A DNA stretch of 64,000 nt from Bufo bufo (Eukaryota; Chordata; Amphibia; Anura; Bufonidae), in the NCBI RefSeq assembly GCF_905171765.1, contig NC_053397.1, positions 110,253,295-110,317,294 on the forward strand, given 5' to 3'. The position numbers and the translations under genes were made by a program. A model generated the notes under the pieces. It ran no database searches and was not told the origin of the DNA. It saw only the letters and a program-made list of their open reading frames with translations. Numbering within the stretch: position 1 is the first letter of the stretch; each line of letters begins with the position of its first letter. Positions 54,142-63,828 of this stretch are shown here, in pieces.

Positions 54142-55992
54142 TGTTGAGGGGAGTGTTGGATTTAAATATATATGTATATATGCCCTTACATATATGCATA
54201 TATATAGGCCCTTTTGCATGGGCCCGTCCGGGTAGTAGGTGTATACATAGAGATGTATGTGTGCCCCTTTGTCAGCATACATCTCTATGTATATAATATA
54301 TGTATGGGTGGGCTTATTGCTGCCCATTGAGACCCCCTGTGTTATAATATGTATATATATATATATATATATACTTATGGATGTGCCCCAAGCATCTATA
54401 AGTGTATATATATATAGTTAAACTGTCCCCAGAAGCTCCCATGGATGCCCCCCCTTCTGGAATGTGCCTGCTGGGTAGGGAGAGACTGACAACTCGACAA
54501 TTATGTCCAGTTTCGGCCTCTTCAAAGGACAGATGATCAATAAAGATCCTCTGCCCTTTGTCACCATCTCCGGCAGCGCTGGAGATGGTATGCCTAACAG
54601 GGACATGGGAACAGAGTTCCCATGCCCCTGTGTGCCGCTCACCTCCGTAAAACGGGCGCGAGCGCTGCAGGGTTTAAATACCCCAGCAGCACTGCGCTCG
54701 GACAGATCGGTACCCCCCCCCCCCGAAGATGAGCGGATCCGGTGCTCAGAACGGGACCCCTCCATACAGGAGAGCGCAGGCAGCGATGTGCTGCGCTCTG
54801 AAGAAATGACCGGCCATCCCCACAGAGAGGAGAGAGAGAGCGCAGGCAGCCCTGAGCCCTGCACCCGGAACAAGAGCTGAGAAGAGTTGGAGAGCCCAGA
54901 GCAGTTGAGCCCAGAGCAGCCCAGAGGAGGAGAGCAGAAGGACGAAGCTGAATAGACTAAGTATCGCTTTTCCTGTCCTGCCTCCTCCTTAACCCCTGCT
55001 GCCCTGAACCCCTAATCCTGCATTGCCCTAGGATCTCACTGCCCCCCTGCCATTAACCCCTTCCCAGCAGTCCCCCAATGGACCCTGCAATCCCAGCAGC
55101 ATTGCTGCTGCCCTTAACCCCTGCCCTGCTGCCCCAGTTCATAGTCCCCTGCTCTGCAACTCTGCTCCAGAGTCCCCTGTTAACCCCTTCAGTGCCCTGT
55201 TCCCCTACTCTCCAGAGTCCCCTGTTAACCCCTTCAGTGCCCTGTTCCCCTACTCTGCCCTGAGACCCCTGATCCACCCCTGGTGGCAACCCCTGCATAT
55301 CCAAACCCCTGCCACACACCCCTCACTGTACACTTGCAGGGTATTAACCCTTGCATTTCTGTACAGCCCTGATAACCCCTGAATAACCAAACCCCTATTC
55401 CCCTGAGCAACCCCTGTATTGCTATACCCACTGTTAACCCTTCCCTGATCTACTCTGTGGCCTGCATACACCCCTGCAGTGCCATTGTTAACCCCTTGTA
55501 CCCCGTAGGGATAGTATATTGTCAGGCGGGTGGGTTACTGATATTTGTGTGTATGAATAAATTATTGTAATGTATAGATAGTATGTGGGGTGGAATTTGG
55601 GATTGTGCTGTGTAGAGTAGTTAGGCTTGTATTGTGTTTATTGTAGTATTGTTTCTATACTGCAGTGTGTACGTCTATATGTATGTATATTCATATCCAT
55701 TGATCCATGAATGTATATAGATATAGCGTATTGCTAGACTTGTATAATTGTATTGTGTAATAAATATTATTGTTCATAATACAGTGTATGGTGTTTTTAG
55801 TAGTCGCCGCCGTAGTATAGTGATAGTAAGGCGCATGCAGCTAGTTTAGTGATTAGTGTAAGGCAATCAGTAGCGATTTGTTGTTAAGTAAGGCATAAAT
55901 AGGCGGAGCTATCATAAGACGACCCACGCCTATTTATTAATATTAATTATTGAGATTTGCATAAATATCAATAATTAATATCCCCTTTAACA
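54142..55992 (+). repeat. 3' LTR (1,851 bp)
   Basis: Nearly identical to 42175-44132 with scattered substitutions (for example gttagatt/gttggatt at the start and tccacttt/tcccctt near the end) and a 107-bp net deletion around 54645. Shares the AT-rich, C-rich and AATAAA features. Confidence 0.9.
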
Positions 55993-56195
55993 CACATATA
56001 TACTGACCCACTGCATAGCATGACCACTGACCCAGTGCACATCCGTCATGAATGGATCCGTTTGTATTATCTGTAACATAGCAAAGACGGATCCGTCATG
56101 AACTCTATTGAAAGTCAATGGGAGACGGATCCGTTTTCTATTGTGCCAGATTGTGTCAGAGAAAACGGATCCGTGCCCATTGACTTACATTGTGT

Positions 56196-56606
56196 AAAAT
56201 CAATAAAAATTTAAAAATAAATAAAAAAACACAAAGAAAAAGGGGAAGAGAAAGTTCTCTTTTACGTTGAAATGGTGTCTTAACGGCGCTGCTGATCTCC
56301 GTGTGAAGTGGGTTCAATTCACATCAAACAGTACTTATTACATGGAGGTGATCACGCTGCCAGGTGCAAGTAAAGGCTTCTAATCTAGGTCAGATTATAT
56401 CAGGCTCTTCTATGCAACCGAACAGCCGAGTTCCAACAGGGATAGTTTCTTCACAAACGTGTGGTGCAGGTTAGAGTTTCGTGCACATGGTGATATTCCG
56501 CCACAAATCAAATCTCTAAAAGGTTTTATTATACTCACAAAATGGATAGATAAACAAGCATTAAGCAAACATCCACACTCATAAATCCGCCCGGGCGGAT
56601 TCATGC
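56196..56606. mobile_element. 0.4-kb insertion with 14-bp target duplication
   Basis: The MITE sequence gacttacattgtgt (56182-56195) is repeated as gacttacgttgtgt at 56607-56620, bracketing 411 bases. The insert starts A-rich ('aaaatcaataaaaatttaaa') and ends with a short palindrome ('ccgcccgggcgg', 56588). A long variable duplication suggests retroposition (LINE, SINE or Penelope-mediated). No coding frame or SINE promoter box is evident. Confidence 0.65.
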
Positions 56607-56777
56607 GACTTACGTTGTGTGCCAGGACAGATCCGTATGGCTCAGTTTCATCAAGCAGAGAGCAAAACGCTTTGATGTCTGCCTCCAGAGCGGAATGGAG
56701 ACTGATCGAAGACAAACTGATGCATTCTGAGAAGATCTTTTTCCATTCAAAATGCATTAGGATAAAACTGATCTGTT

Positions 56778-56993
56778 TGGTGGCCACCCGACGGTTTAGG
56801 GAGGGTGGGCAGGGACTGGTGGTCCCCCCCCCTTCTTATTCCCTCTTTTGCATGGTTCTTCCTCGGCCCCGTTTGCTTAGGCAGTTAGGGGTCAATGTAG
56901 GGATCCGGTTTTAGGGGAGGAGGCGGGCGTCCAGCAGGGCATATAAGCCACTGTCCCTCCTCTCCTCTCCCTCTTTGAGCGGAAGCGCTTTGT
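56778..56993 (+). repeat. Ngaro A1 repeat with TATA-like box
   Basis: 216 bp matching 61456-61671. Contains 'gcatataagccactg' near 56939, a probable promoter for the element RNA, about 75 bp before the first ATG region. Confidence 0.85.
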
Positions 56994-57015
56994 GGGTAAG
57001 CAGCGCTCTGTCCGC

Positions 57016-58999
57016 ATGAAGATGTCCGCCTCAGATGCCCCCCTGCTGGAGGCTTTGAGGGCGAGAATGGCGGAGGGGGGTGAGGGATGGCTGCGCTCAT
57101 TTTTGAGCAGCCTCGGTTCCCCTCAGCCTTCCTCCTCCCCTGGCTTGGCGTGCACCCCTGGGGAGGTAACTTCAGCTGATCCCAGTACTGCAGTGGGGGG
57201 CAGGCGGTCCGCTCGACTTATCCGTCCCCCCGCTAGGTTTGGGCCCGGTTATTCTGGTACTGCATGCAGGGGGAAACGATATAGGTTCTGTGCCTCTGGT
57301 GGAATTGTTGACCCTCATCAGGTCCGATTTGGAGCGTTTCCCTTCCTTTTTTCGTGAAGTGGTTCTGGTGTGGTCCGAAGTTGTCCCTCGCGTTGTGTGG
57401 CAGGGTGGGGAGGCAGTTGACAGGTGCAGGAGGACAGTTAATGCCCCTTCATTTCCCCATACCTTAGGTGCTGCTATCGGCGCTGATGCAGCTCAGGCTG
57501 GCCGGCAGGTCCCCTGTGCTGCCGAGGGTGGCTCCGCCCATTCCGGTTCCCTCCCCCCTCATGTCCCGTCCTGCTGCCGCTTGTGTAACTGCGGCAGTAG
57601 TGTCATCATGGGAGCGCAGGCGAGCAGCTCCTCCTCCCAGGGTCTCCCCCTCACCCCTCCAGCTTCTCAGCCCTTGGCCCCTCATGTTCACCAGGGGCAG
57701 CTACAAGTAGATGGTGCTTTGCCACCAGCAGCAGTTATAGAGGTGGCCGCCCCCCCTTCTCACAGTGATAATGGGGTGCAGGTGGACCCCCTTTCCGCCC
57801 CTGCATTTAATTCTTACCCACTGCCACCCCCCCGTCCCTCCCCCATGGGTCACGCCAGCGCAGGGTCCGGTCCAGTTCGTCGTCCTCCTCTCCGGAGAGC
57901 AGGAGACGCGGTCGGCGCGGTTCCCACAGGCGTCACTCCCGCCACAGGTCAGGTGGCTCGGCGTGGAGCAGGCGCTCCAGATCCTCCAGATGGCGCTCGC
58001 CGTCCTCCTCTGAAGGGTCGTTGGCGGCATCGGTGGAGTCTGGATTGGGCGCAGTGGGCGGTCGCGTCATCATTCATCCAGCCTGAGGTTTCGGTTCCTG
58101 TTCCTCCGGTGGTTCCAGTCGCTTCTTCCGGTGAGTACCAATCTACGGGAGTTTTGGGGGCGTGGGCGGGGGATGCGAACACAGCCGAATTAGTGAAGAT
58201 GCTGTTAGAGCGTTTGCAACAGCCTGCCATGGTTCAGGAACCCCCTCCTCCCAGTGTTAAACAGGCCCCCGTACTTGCGGGGGTACACAAGGATTCGTGC
58301 TATTGTGGGGTTAGCCTCCTTGGGACCCACCTGGATGAAGCGGTGAGGGAGAAGGTGTGGGCTAACCAGTATGTGGATGTTTGGTCGCTCATATCGGTTG
58401 ACCAACACACGGTGGACAAGGAGAGGCGTTTCTCGGATAAACCTTCTGAGCATAGACCCCGGGTGGCTAAGACCATGAACAATTGGTTGCAGGCCTTTTC
58501 TGTCTTGGGTTGTATTATGGGACAGCGTCATCCTGAGCGGTGTTCCGAGCTGTTCGTTTATCAGGATATAATATATAGTGCCTACAAATCGCACGGGGGC
58601 AGCGCATGGTGGCGATACGATGAGGAGTTCCGCCGTCGCTTGGAGTTACATCCAGAGATTGGGTGAGGGGTAAAAGCGACGGATGTGTGGTTGAGATTAA
58701 TGGTGGCGCAGAGGCCCTCTCCCTTTCCAGCGGCGGCCGCTGGTTCAGGGGGATCGCCTTCCCATGGACCGGTGGCCGCCCGCCGCCCCGGGTCTTGCTG
58801 GTTGTTTAACGAGGGGAACTGCAGGTTTGCCGGGTTGTGTAGATTCAAACATGAGTGCTCCGCCTGTGGCGGCCCTCACCCAGCTAGTAAGTGCACCCGC
58901 CGCGCAATTAAGCCTTCCAAACAATTTGAACAAGGGGGATATAAGGACCCCGGTGAGCGTGGCAGAGTTCGACCCCTGGTTAGACAGGTACCCCAATAA
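57016..58999 (+). pseudogene. Ngaro ORF1 (gag-like), with insertion and stop
   Basis: The likely start is the ATG at 57016 (MKMSASDAPLLEALRARM). At 57242 a 205-bp copy of this element's own SGNH region interrupts the frame. Its length shifts the register by one, and indeed coding upstream and downstream differ by exactly that, so the insertion hit an open ORF1. Downstream come a Pro/Ser/Ala-rich stretch, an Arg-rich block and a conserved globular region (RVAKTMNNWLQAFSVLG, AWWRYDEEFRRRL). An in-frame TGA lies at 58664-58666, and past it is the finger CWLFNEGNCRFAGLCRFKHE followed by CSACGGPHPASKC, a CCCH plus Cys/His arrangement usual in Ngaro gag. It would package element RNA. Non-functional as it stands. 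Confidence 0.8.
57242..57446 (+). repeat. Misplaced 205-bp copy of the SGNH segment
   Basis: Matches 60770-60974 at all but about five bases, from 'ggcccggttattctgg' to 'gacagttaatgccc'. It includes SGNH block III. This copy reads HAGGND, the canonical GxND motif, while the in-place domain reads HAGGNN. Confidence 0.9.
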
Positions 59000-60533
59000 A
59001 CAGGCTGCTGCTCAACTCCGGTTTGGTTTTTCCTTTGGGTTTTTTATCCCCTTTGTTCTTAACCGTTCTCCGTTTTTTTCGGATAACTTGAAGTCGGCTC
59101 GGGAGCTACCAGAGGTCCTTAGGGAAAAGGTCTATAAGGAGGTTTCATTGGGTAGGATTAAGGGTCCGTTTGATGAGGTACCGTTCCCTAATTTACAGGT
59201 CTCCCCTCTTGGCGTGGTCCCTAAGAAAGAACCGGGTAATTTCAGGTTGATTCATTGCTTGTCCCACCCGAAGGGTTTGTCAGTGAATGATGCCATTAGT
59301 CCGGAGGATGCCTCTGTGTCTTACGTCTCCTTTGACTGAGCGGTCGCATTGGTCAGGGAGGCGGGCAAGGGGGCCCTCCTGGCCAAGTCAGATATTGAAT
59401 CAGCTTTCCGTCTGCTCCCTGTTCACCCTGATTGTTTTCACTTACTAGGTTGCTGTGTAGACGGTAAGTTTTACTATGATACGTGTCTCCCTATGGACTG
59501 CTCCATTTCATGTCATTATTTTGAGTTGTTCGGTTCTTTTCTGGAATGGGTCGTCCGTTATGAGTCGGGCTCTATGTCAGTTTTACATTATTTGGATGAC
59601 TTTCTTTTTGTTTCTCCAGGGTCCGGGGATGGTTGTATGTTATTGCTGAATCTGTTTTTGGGGAGGATGGCTCAGTTTGGGGTTCCGATTTCCGTGGAGA
59701 AAACAGAAGGCCCGGTTACGTGTTTGTCGTTTCTTGGTATTGAAATTGACACTGTTAATATGGTTTTCCGGTTGCCACGTGAGAAGCTTCAGAAGCTTAT
59801 GGGTTTAATTGATGGGTTCTTGGCAGTCAGAAAGGTTACCCTCCTACAGCTACAGTCTCTTTTGGGCCTCTTATGTTTTGCATGTAGGGTGATGCCCATG
59901 GGACTAGTTTTTGCCCGTCGTTTGTCATTAGCTACCAGGGGTGTCAAGTCTCCCCGGCATCGCATTCGGATCACTGCCTCACTGAAGGAAGACTTGCGGG
60001 TTTGGAAGGCTTTTCTACAATCTTTCAATGGTCATACCTGTTATATGTCTGAAGTTACCCCAAATTCTGAACTGTCCCTGTTTTCGGATGCTTCAGGATC
60101 ATGTGGTTTTGGTACGATTTTGGGGGTGGAATGGTGTGCCGGTGAGTGGCCTGACACTTGGCGATCCTCTGATTTGTGCAAGAACCTCACGTTATTGGAA
60201 TTGTTCCCGATTATCGTGTCAGTAGAATTGTGGGGGGACAGGTTGGCCAATAAGCATGTTTCGTTTTGGACGGACAATTTGAGTGTGGTTTATGCTGTCA
60301 ACAGCTTGTCTTCCTCTTCCCTCCTGGTTCTGTCTTTGCTTCGTCATCTTGTACTTCGATGCCTCGAACGTAATATCTATTTTAGGGCTCGTCATGTTCC
60401 AGGGGTTGATAATAAGATTGCTGATGCTCTTTCCCATTTTCGTTGGCAGGATTTCAGGTCCTTTCTTCCGGGAGCGGATTTGGAGGGCAGGAAATGCCCG
60501 TCGTACCTGTGGGACCTGGTGGACCGGAGCTGA
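58764..60533 (+). pseudogene. Ngaro reverse transcriptase and RNase H, one stop
   Basis: A single frame of 590 codons with one in-frame TGA at 59337-59339. It overlaps the end of ORF1 in another register, as usual in DIRS-like elements. Reverse transcriptase motifs: SPLGVVPKKEPGNFRLIHCL, KSDIESAFRLLPVHP (motif A), the catalytic YLDDFLF (motif C) and FLGIEIDT. RNase H follows: LFSDASGSCGFG, TLLELFPI, WTDNLSVVYAVN and VPGVDNKIADALSHF, with the expected acidic residues. It then ends at LWDLVDRS. A tyrosine recombinase normally follows in this order, but only its first residues seem present in the next frame. Confidence 0.88.
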
Positions 60534-61167
60534 TGTCGCTGGTCAGATCATCGGTTTCCCCGGCTACTTGGCAGGTGCATGGTCCAGGGCGTCCGGCCGT
60601 TTGGATTATTGGCCATTCATATATTTTCTGGTCGGCCCAGAGAGCTGATTGCCGGCCTGGTGGGAGATCCCTCGGCTTCCGGGAGGTGAATGTATCCTGG
60701 AGAGGAATCCGTGGTTTACGATGGGCGCAGCTCCTGTCCCAAGTGGTTGAAATTGGTTTGCAGGCCAATGGCCCGGTTATTCTGGTTCTACATGCAGGGG
60801 GAAACAATATAGGTTCTGTGCCTCTGGTGGAATTGTTGACCCTCACCAGGTCCGATTTGGAGCGTTTCCCTTCCTTTTTTCGTGAAGTGGTTCTGGTGTG
60901 GTCCGAAGTTGTCCCTCGCGTTGTGTGGCAGGGTGGGGAGGCAGTTGAGAGGTGCAGGAGGACAGTTAATGCCCGTATTTCCCGCTTTGTTAGGTCCCGG
61001 GGTGGTGTGGTGGTCTGACACCGGCAGCTTGAAGGCGATAATCGCTCATTAATGAGGCCCGATGGGGTGCATCTAACGGATATCGGTTTAGATATTTTCC
61101 TTTCAGGTCTTCAGGACGGGGTGGAGCAGGCCATGCTTTTGTTGGGTGGTGGTCGGAGCCCCGTTTG
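60443..61167 (+). pseudogene. Ngaro SGNH hydrolase domain, one stop
   Basis: The frame overlaps the RNase H end by about 90 bases. It begins with LVRSSVSPATWQ, which resembles the start of an Ngaro tyrosine recombinase, then passes at once into an SGNH/GDSL-type hydrolase: VWIIGHSYIFW (block I, catalytic Ser in GHS), GIRGLRW, LVLHAGGNN (block III; consensus GxND) and, after an in-frame TGA at 61016-61018, DGVHLT (block V, Asp and His at 61061 and 61070). Some vertebrate Ngaro elements carry such esterase-like domains; their role in the element cycle is not settled. The in-frame stop removes the catalytic Asp/His. Confidence 0.8.
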
Positions 61168-61187
61168 AGGGCGGTTCTCCTCCGTGG

Positions 61188-61455
61188 TGGCAAGTTATTA
61201 CATCGTAAAGGTGTTGGAGGAAAATGGGCGGATCCGCCCGCTGGGAGACCAGCGGCTGGCGGAGAGCACGGTTCAAGGTTTATGGTTTTGCCGTTTGAAT
61301 AATTAAGCTGTGGCCGATTACCACCCAACAAAATAAAAGGGTTAAAAGATGAACGGTGTCAGTGTCATTATTGAAGGGTTATTATGGGATTGGTATTCGG
61401 GGCCAGAGGAGGGTCGGTGTTAATCCCTTCCCCATTCCTGATGGTACCAACAGTC
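61188..61455 (+). repeat. Ngaro B1 repeat
   Basis: 268 bp matching B2 (61797-62063), beginning 'ggcaagttattacatcg' and ending 'ggtaccaacagtc'. Directly abuts A2. Confidence 0.9.
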
Positions 61456-61671
61456 TGGTGGCCACCCGACGGTTTAGGGAGGGTGGGCAGGGACTGGTGG
61501 TCCCTTCCCCTTCTTATTCCCTCTTTTGCATGGTTCTTCCTTGGCCCCGTTTGCTTAGGCAGTTAGGGGTTAATGTAGGGATCCAGTTTTAGGGGAGGAG
61601 GCGCTCGTCCAGCAGGGCATATAAGCCACTGTCCCGCCTCTCCTCTCCCTCTTTGAGCGGAAGCGCTTTGT
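61456..61671 (+). repeat. Ngaro A2 repeat
   Basis: Same 216 bp as A1, from 'tggtggccacccgacgg' to 'gcggaagcgctttgt'. Confidence 0.9.
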
Positions 61672-61796
61672 CCCTTCCTCCCTCCCTTGAAAGTTGGCAG
61701 TTTGATTCTTCGTTTCAAATGGTGACTTTATACGTGGTTCAGTGGAACTTTTATATAGGCAAAGTGCCTCGTTGAAATTTCTAAGTCACAGCTGGC

Positions 61797-62063
61797 GGCA
61801 AGTTATTACATCGTAAAGGTGTTGGAGGAAAATGGGCGGATCCGCCCGCTGGGAGACCAGCGGCTGGCGGAGAGCACGGTTCAAGGTTTATGGTTTTGCC
61901 GTTTAAATAATTAAGCTGTGGCCGATTACCACCCAACAAAATAAAAGGGTTAAAAGATGAACGGTGTCAGTGCCATTATTGAAGGGTTTTTATGGGATTG
62001 GTATTCGGGGCCAGAGGAGGGTCGGTGTTAATCCCTTCCCCATTCCTGATGGTACCAACAGTC
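61797..62063 (+). repeat. Ngaro B2 repeat, element 3' end
   Basis: Copy of B1. After it the MITE resumes with 'ttggacctcttgtgagagcc'. Confidence 0.9.
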
Positions 62064-62275
62064 TTGGACCTCTTGTGAGAGCCCATAATGGATCTCACAA
62101 ACAGAAAGCCAAAACGCGAGTGTGAAAATAGCCTAAGATTCAACATGGAGTATTCACAACATGTGTATTGTGGGGCGGCGTCCTGCGCTGGTATGTCCGC
62201 ACACCTCCGGCCTTCTTAGAGGTGCTGTGTCCGACCATAGGCAGGGCTGCAGGCGACGAAGACTACGGGGAGAGA

Positions 62276-62558
62276 GAGACGAGCCTCCGGATAACTCCGC
62301 CCTGCTGCATCAATCGTACGCAACGATATGGGGGATCCCAGCCTGACTGCAATGCAAGGTGGCAAAGCAGTGTACAAATTATACGAGAAGCCCAAGTGGC
62401 TTTTTTTAGAAATACAGAAGTGGGATGTAGAGAGACCACAGGAGACAGAAAACATAAATAAAGATGAATATGGGTGGAACAGGTATTGAAGACAAAGGAA
62501 GGGTGGAGGGGAGGAAAGGGAGGGGTGACCAAGTGTCTGTACAATTAGCAAGCATATA
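62276..62558. other. Non-coding, Penelope-remnant interior
   Basis: Short purine-rich sequence with no frame or motif recognised. Confidence 0.35.
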
Positions 62559-63070
62559 CAGTGGATATAAAAAGTCTACACACCCCTGTTAAAATGTCAG
62601 GTTCTGTGATTTAAAAAAATAAGACAAAGATAAATCATTTCAGAACTTTTTCCACCTTTAATGTGATCTATAAACTGTACCACTCAATTGAAAAACAAAC
62701 TGAAATCTTTTAGGTAGAAGGAAGAAAAAATATAAAAAAATAAAATAATATGGTTGCATAAGTGTGCACACCCTTAAACTAATACTTTGTTGAAGCACCT
62801 TTTGATTTTATTACAGCACTCAGTCTTTTTGGGTACGAGTCTATCAGCATGGCACATTTTCACTTGGCAAGATTTGCCCACTCTTCTTTGCAAAAACACT
62901 CCAAATCTGTCAGATTGCGAGGGCATCTCCTGTGCACAGCCCTCTTCAGATCACCCCACAGATTTTCAATCGGATTCAGGTCTGGGCTCTGGCTGGGCCA
63001 TTCCAAAACTTTCATCTTCTTCTGGTAAAGCCATTCCTTTGCTGATTTGGATGTATGCTGTGGGTCGCTG
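62559..63070 (-). mobile_element. Tc1-like element fragment
   Basis: Begins CAGTGGATATAAAAAGTCTA after TA at 62557-62558. Read leftward, 63006-62790 encodes the C terminus of a Tc1 transposase: [20 protein letters not shown] with the catalytic Glu, then [11 protein letters not shown], a TGA stop and a KGASTKY end. The N-terminal two thirds and the other inverted repeat are missing. Confidence 0.8.
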
Positions 63071-63185
63071 AAAGATTAAGTTCCTCTTCATGTTCAATAT
63101 ACGAGTAAGTATATGGAATACAGAAGTTACTGGAGTGGCAGACACACCTATAATTTAAATAAAATAAGCATAGCAAATTTGATCG

Positions 63186-63480
63186 TTTAAGCCCTGAGTT
63201 TGGATGGTCTGGAGATGAAAAATCCATTTGGCTTCTTTTTGCAGAACAAATTTGTCAAAATCCCCTCCTCTTGGGGCTCTACACACTTTTTCGATGCCCT
63301 GAAATCCCAGGACACACGGATCTCCCTTGTGGAGGGATTTGACTTGTCTTGCTATGGGGGCATCTCTGTCATTGGGATGTCCCCCAAATGTTCCCCAATG
63401 TGGCGTCTGAATTTGCGGATGGTTTTACCAGCATGCTTTTTGCTGCAAATGCATGTGATTAGGTAGATGACCCCCATACT
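63186..63480 (-). pseudogene. Penelope GIY-YIG C-terminal fragment
   Basis: Read leftward it gives GVIYLITCICSKKHAGKTIR and RRHIGEHLGDI, then a TAG, and further on FCKKKPNGFFI before the final stop at 63186. This aligns with the C terminus of the element at 47594 (LVYKITCECGKEYIGKTS, RRRIGEHLSDI, QCEAKWIFYL). The GIY of the name is LVY/VIY and the YIG is HAG here, so the nuclease core is degraded. No reverse transcriptase remains. Confidence 0.75.
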
Positions 63481-63718
63481 CTTGCAATTGATGGTTCATC
63501 TCTCTCTCTCTCCCCGTAGTCTTTGTCATCTGCAGAGTTTCCCATCGCTGCCTATGGTCGGAGACAGCAGCTGTATGAAGGCCGGAGGTGTGCGGACAGA
63601 CCAGCGCAGGACGCCACACTACACATTTTGTGGCAGCTCCATGTTGACTCTAACTCACTACTTTCTTTCAACACTCCTAATGATACTATTGTTGAAACGC
63701 GTTGAGTGTACAGTTCTC

Positions 63719-63740
63719 AGTAGTAGTAGTAGTAGTAGTA
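63719..63740. repeat. (AGT)n microsatellite
   Basis: Seven perfect AGT repeats. Confidence 0.95.
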
Positions 63741-63752
63741 TCACATCCTCAC

Positions 63753-63828
63753 TAGTAATGAGCGAGCATGCTCGGCCGAATACCACGTGTGCTCGTCGCA
63801 TTGCTCGAGTCTCCTCCCTGCACGTTTG
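63753..63828. mobile_element. hAT-like left end, truncated
   Basis: TAGTAATGAGCGAGCATGCT resembles the TAGAGATGAGCGAA ends of the other hAT copies, followed by 'gctcg' subterminal motifs. It is cut off after about 75 bases by a G-rich repeat. Confidence 0.5.

Larger units (their letters stand above)
42175..55992 (+). mobile_element. LTR retrotransposon, 13.8 kb with nested insertions
   Basis: Two very similar LTRs (42175-44132 and 54142-55992), both TGTTGAGGGG to TTTAACA, are flanked by the 5-bp duplication CACAT (42170-42174 and 55993-55997). The internal region starts TTGGCGAGCCAGG at 44133 (primer-site position) and ends in a purine run before the 3' LTR. Removing the Penelope-like insertion and the Tc1-like insertion leaves about 4.3 kb. 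This contains a broken gag with two CCHC knuckles and no protease, reverse transcriptase or integrase motif that I could find. Confidence 0.9.
41173..56039 (+). mobile_element. Solo LTR, itself split by an LTR retrotransposon
   Basis: Starts TGTAACATCC at 41173 and ends GTGCA at 56039. CATC lies directly outside both ends (41169-41172 and 56040-56043), a 4-bp duplication. Subtracting the nested element at 42175-55992 leaves about 1,044 bp with no internal coding sequence. This is therefore a solo LTR, the product of recombination between two LTRs. It contains CTGGCGTCACGAAC at 42150, as does the LTR at 2375-3497 in similar form. Confidence 0.8.
56778..62063 (+). mobile_element. Ngaro (DIRS-order) retroelement with split direct repeats
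   Basis: The order A1 (56778-56993), coding region, B1 (61188-61455), A2 (61456-61671), short spacer, B2 (61797-62063) is the defining split-direct-repeat structure of Ngaro-type elements. A1/A2 and B1/B2 pairs differ at only a few bases. No target duplication flanks it, as expected for tyrosine-recombinase elements. The coding part holds a gag-like ORF1 with a CCCH-type finger, a DIRS-type reverse transcriptase with RNase H, and an SGNH hydrolase. It sits in the MITE at 'gatctgt' / 'ttggacc'. Confidence 0.92.
41089..62133. mobile_element. About 490-bp MITE expanded to 21 kb
   Basis: The left end GGCTACTTTCACACTCCCGT at 41089 and the right end (complement) GGCTATTTTCACACTCGCGT at 62133 are inverted repeats with TA outside each. 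The internal pieces 41089-41172, 56040-56195, 56607-56777 and 62064-62133 join at exact insertion boundaries into one element rich in 'ggatccgt' motifs. The insertions between them are the solo LTR nest, a 0.4-kb unit and a Ngaro element. Confidence 0.8.
62155..63650 (-). mobile_element. Penelope-like remnant with inverted arms
   Basis: Arms at about 62160-62275 and 63505-63630 are inverted copies ('ggcgtcctgcgctggt', 'cacacctccggccttc', 'ccgaccataggcag'). Between them lie a Penelope GIY-YIG coding fragment on the minus strand and its 3' region, interrupted by a Tc1 scrap. The layout mirrors 46068-50260. Confidence 0.75.

Noticed and set aside
57239..57450. Separate small SGNH gene
   Set aside because: It lacks blocks I and V and is a copied segment inside Ngaro ORF1.
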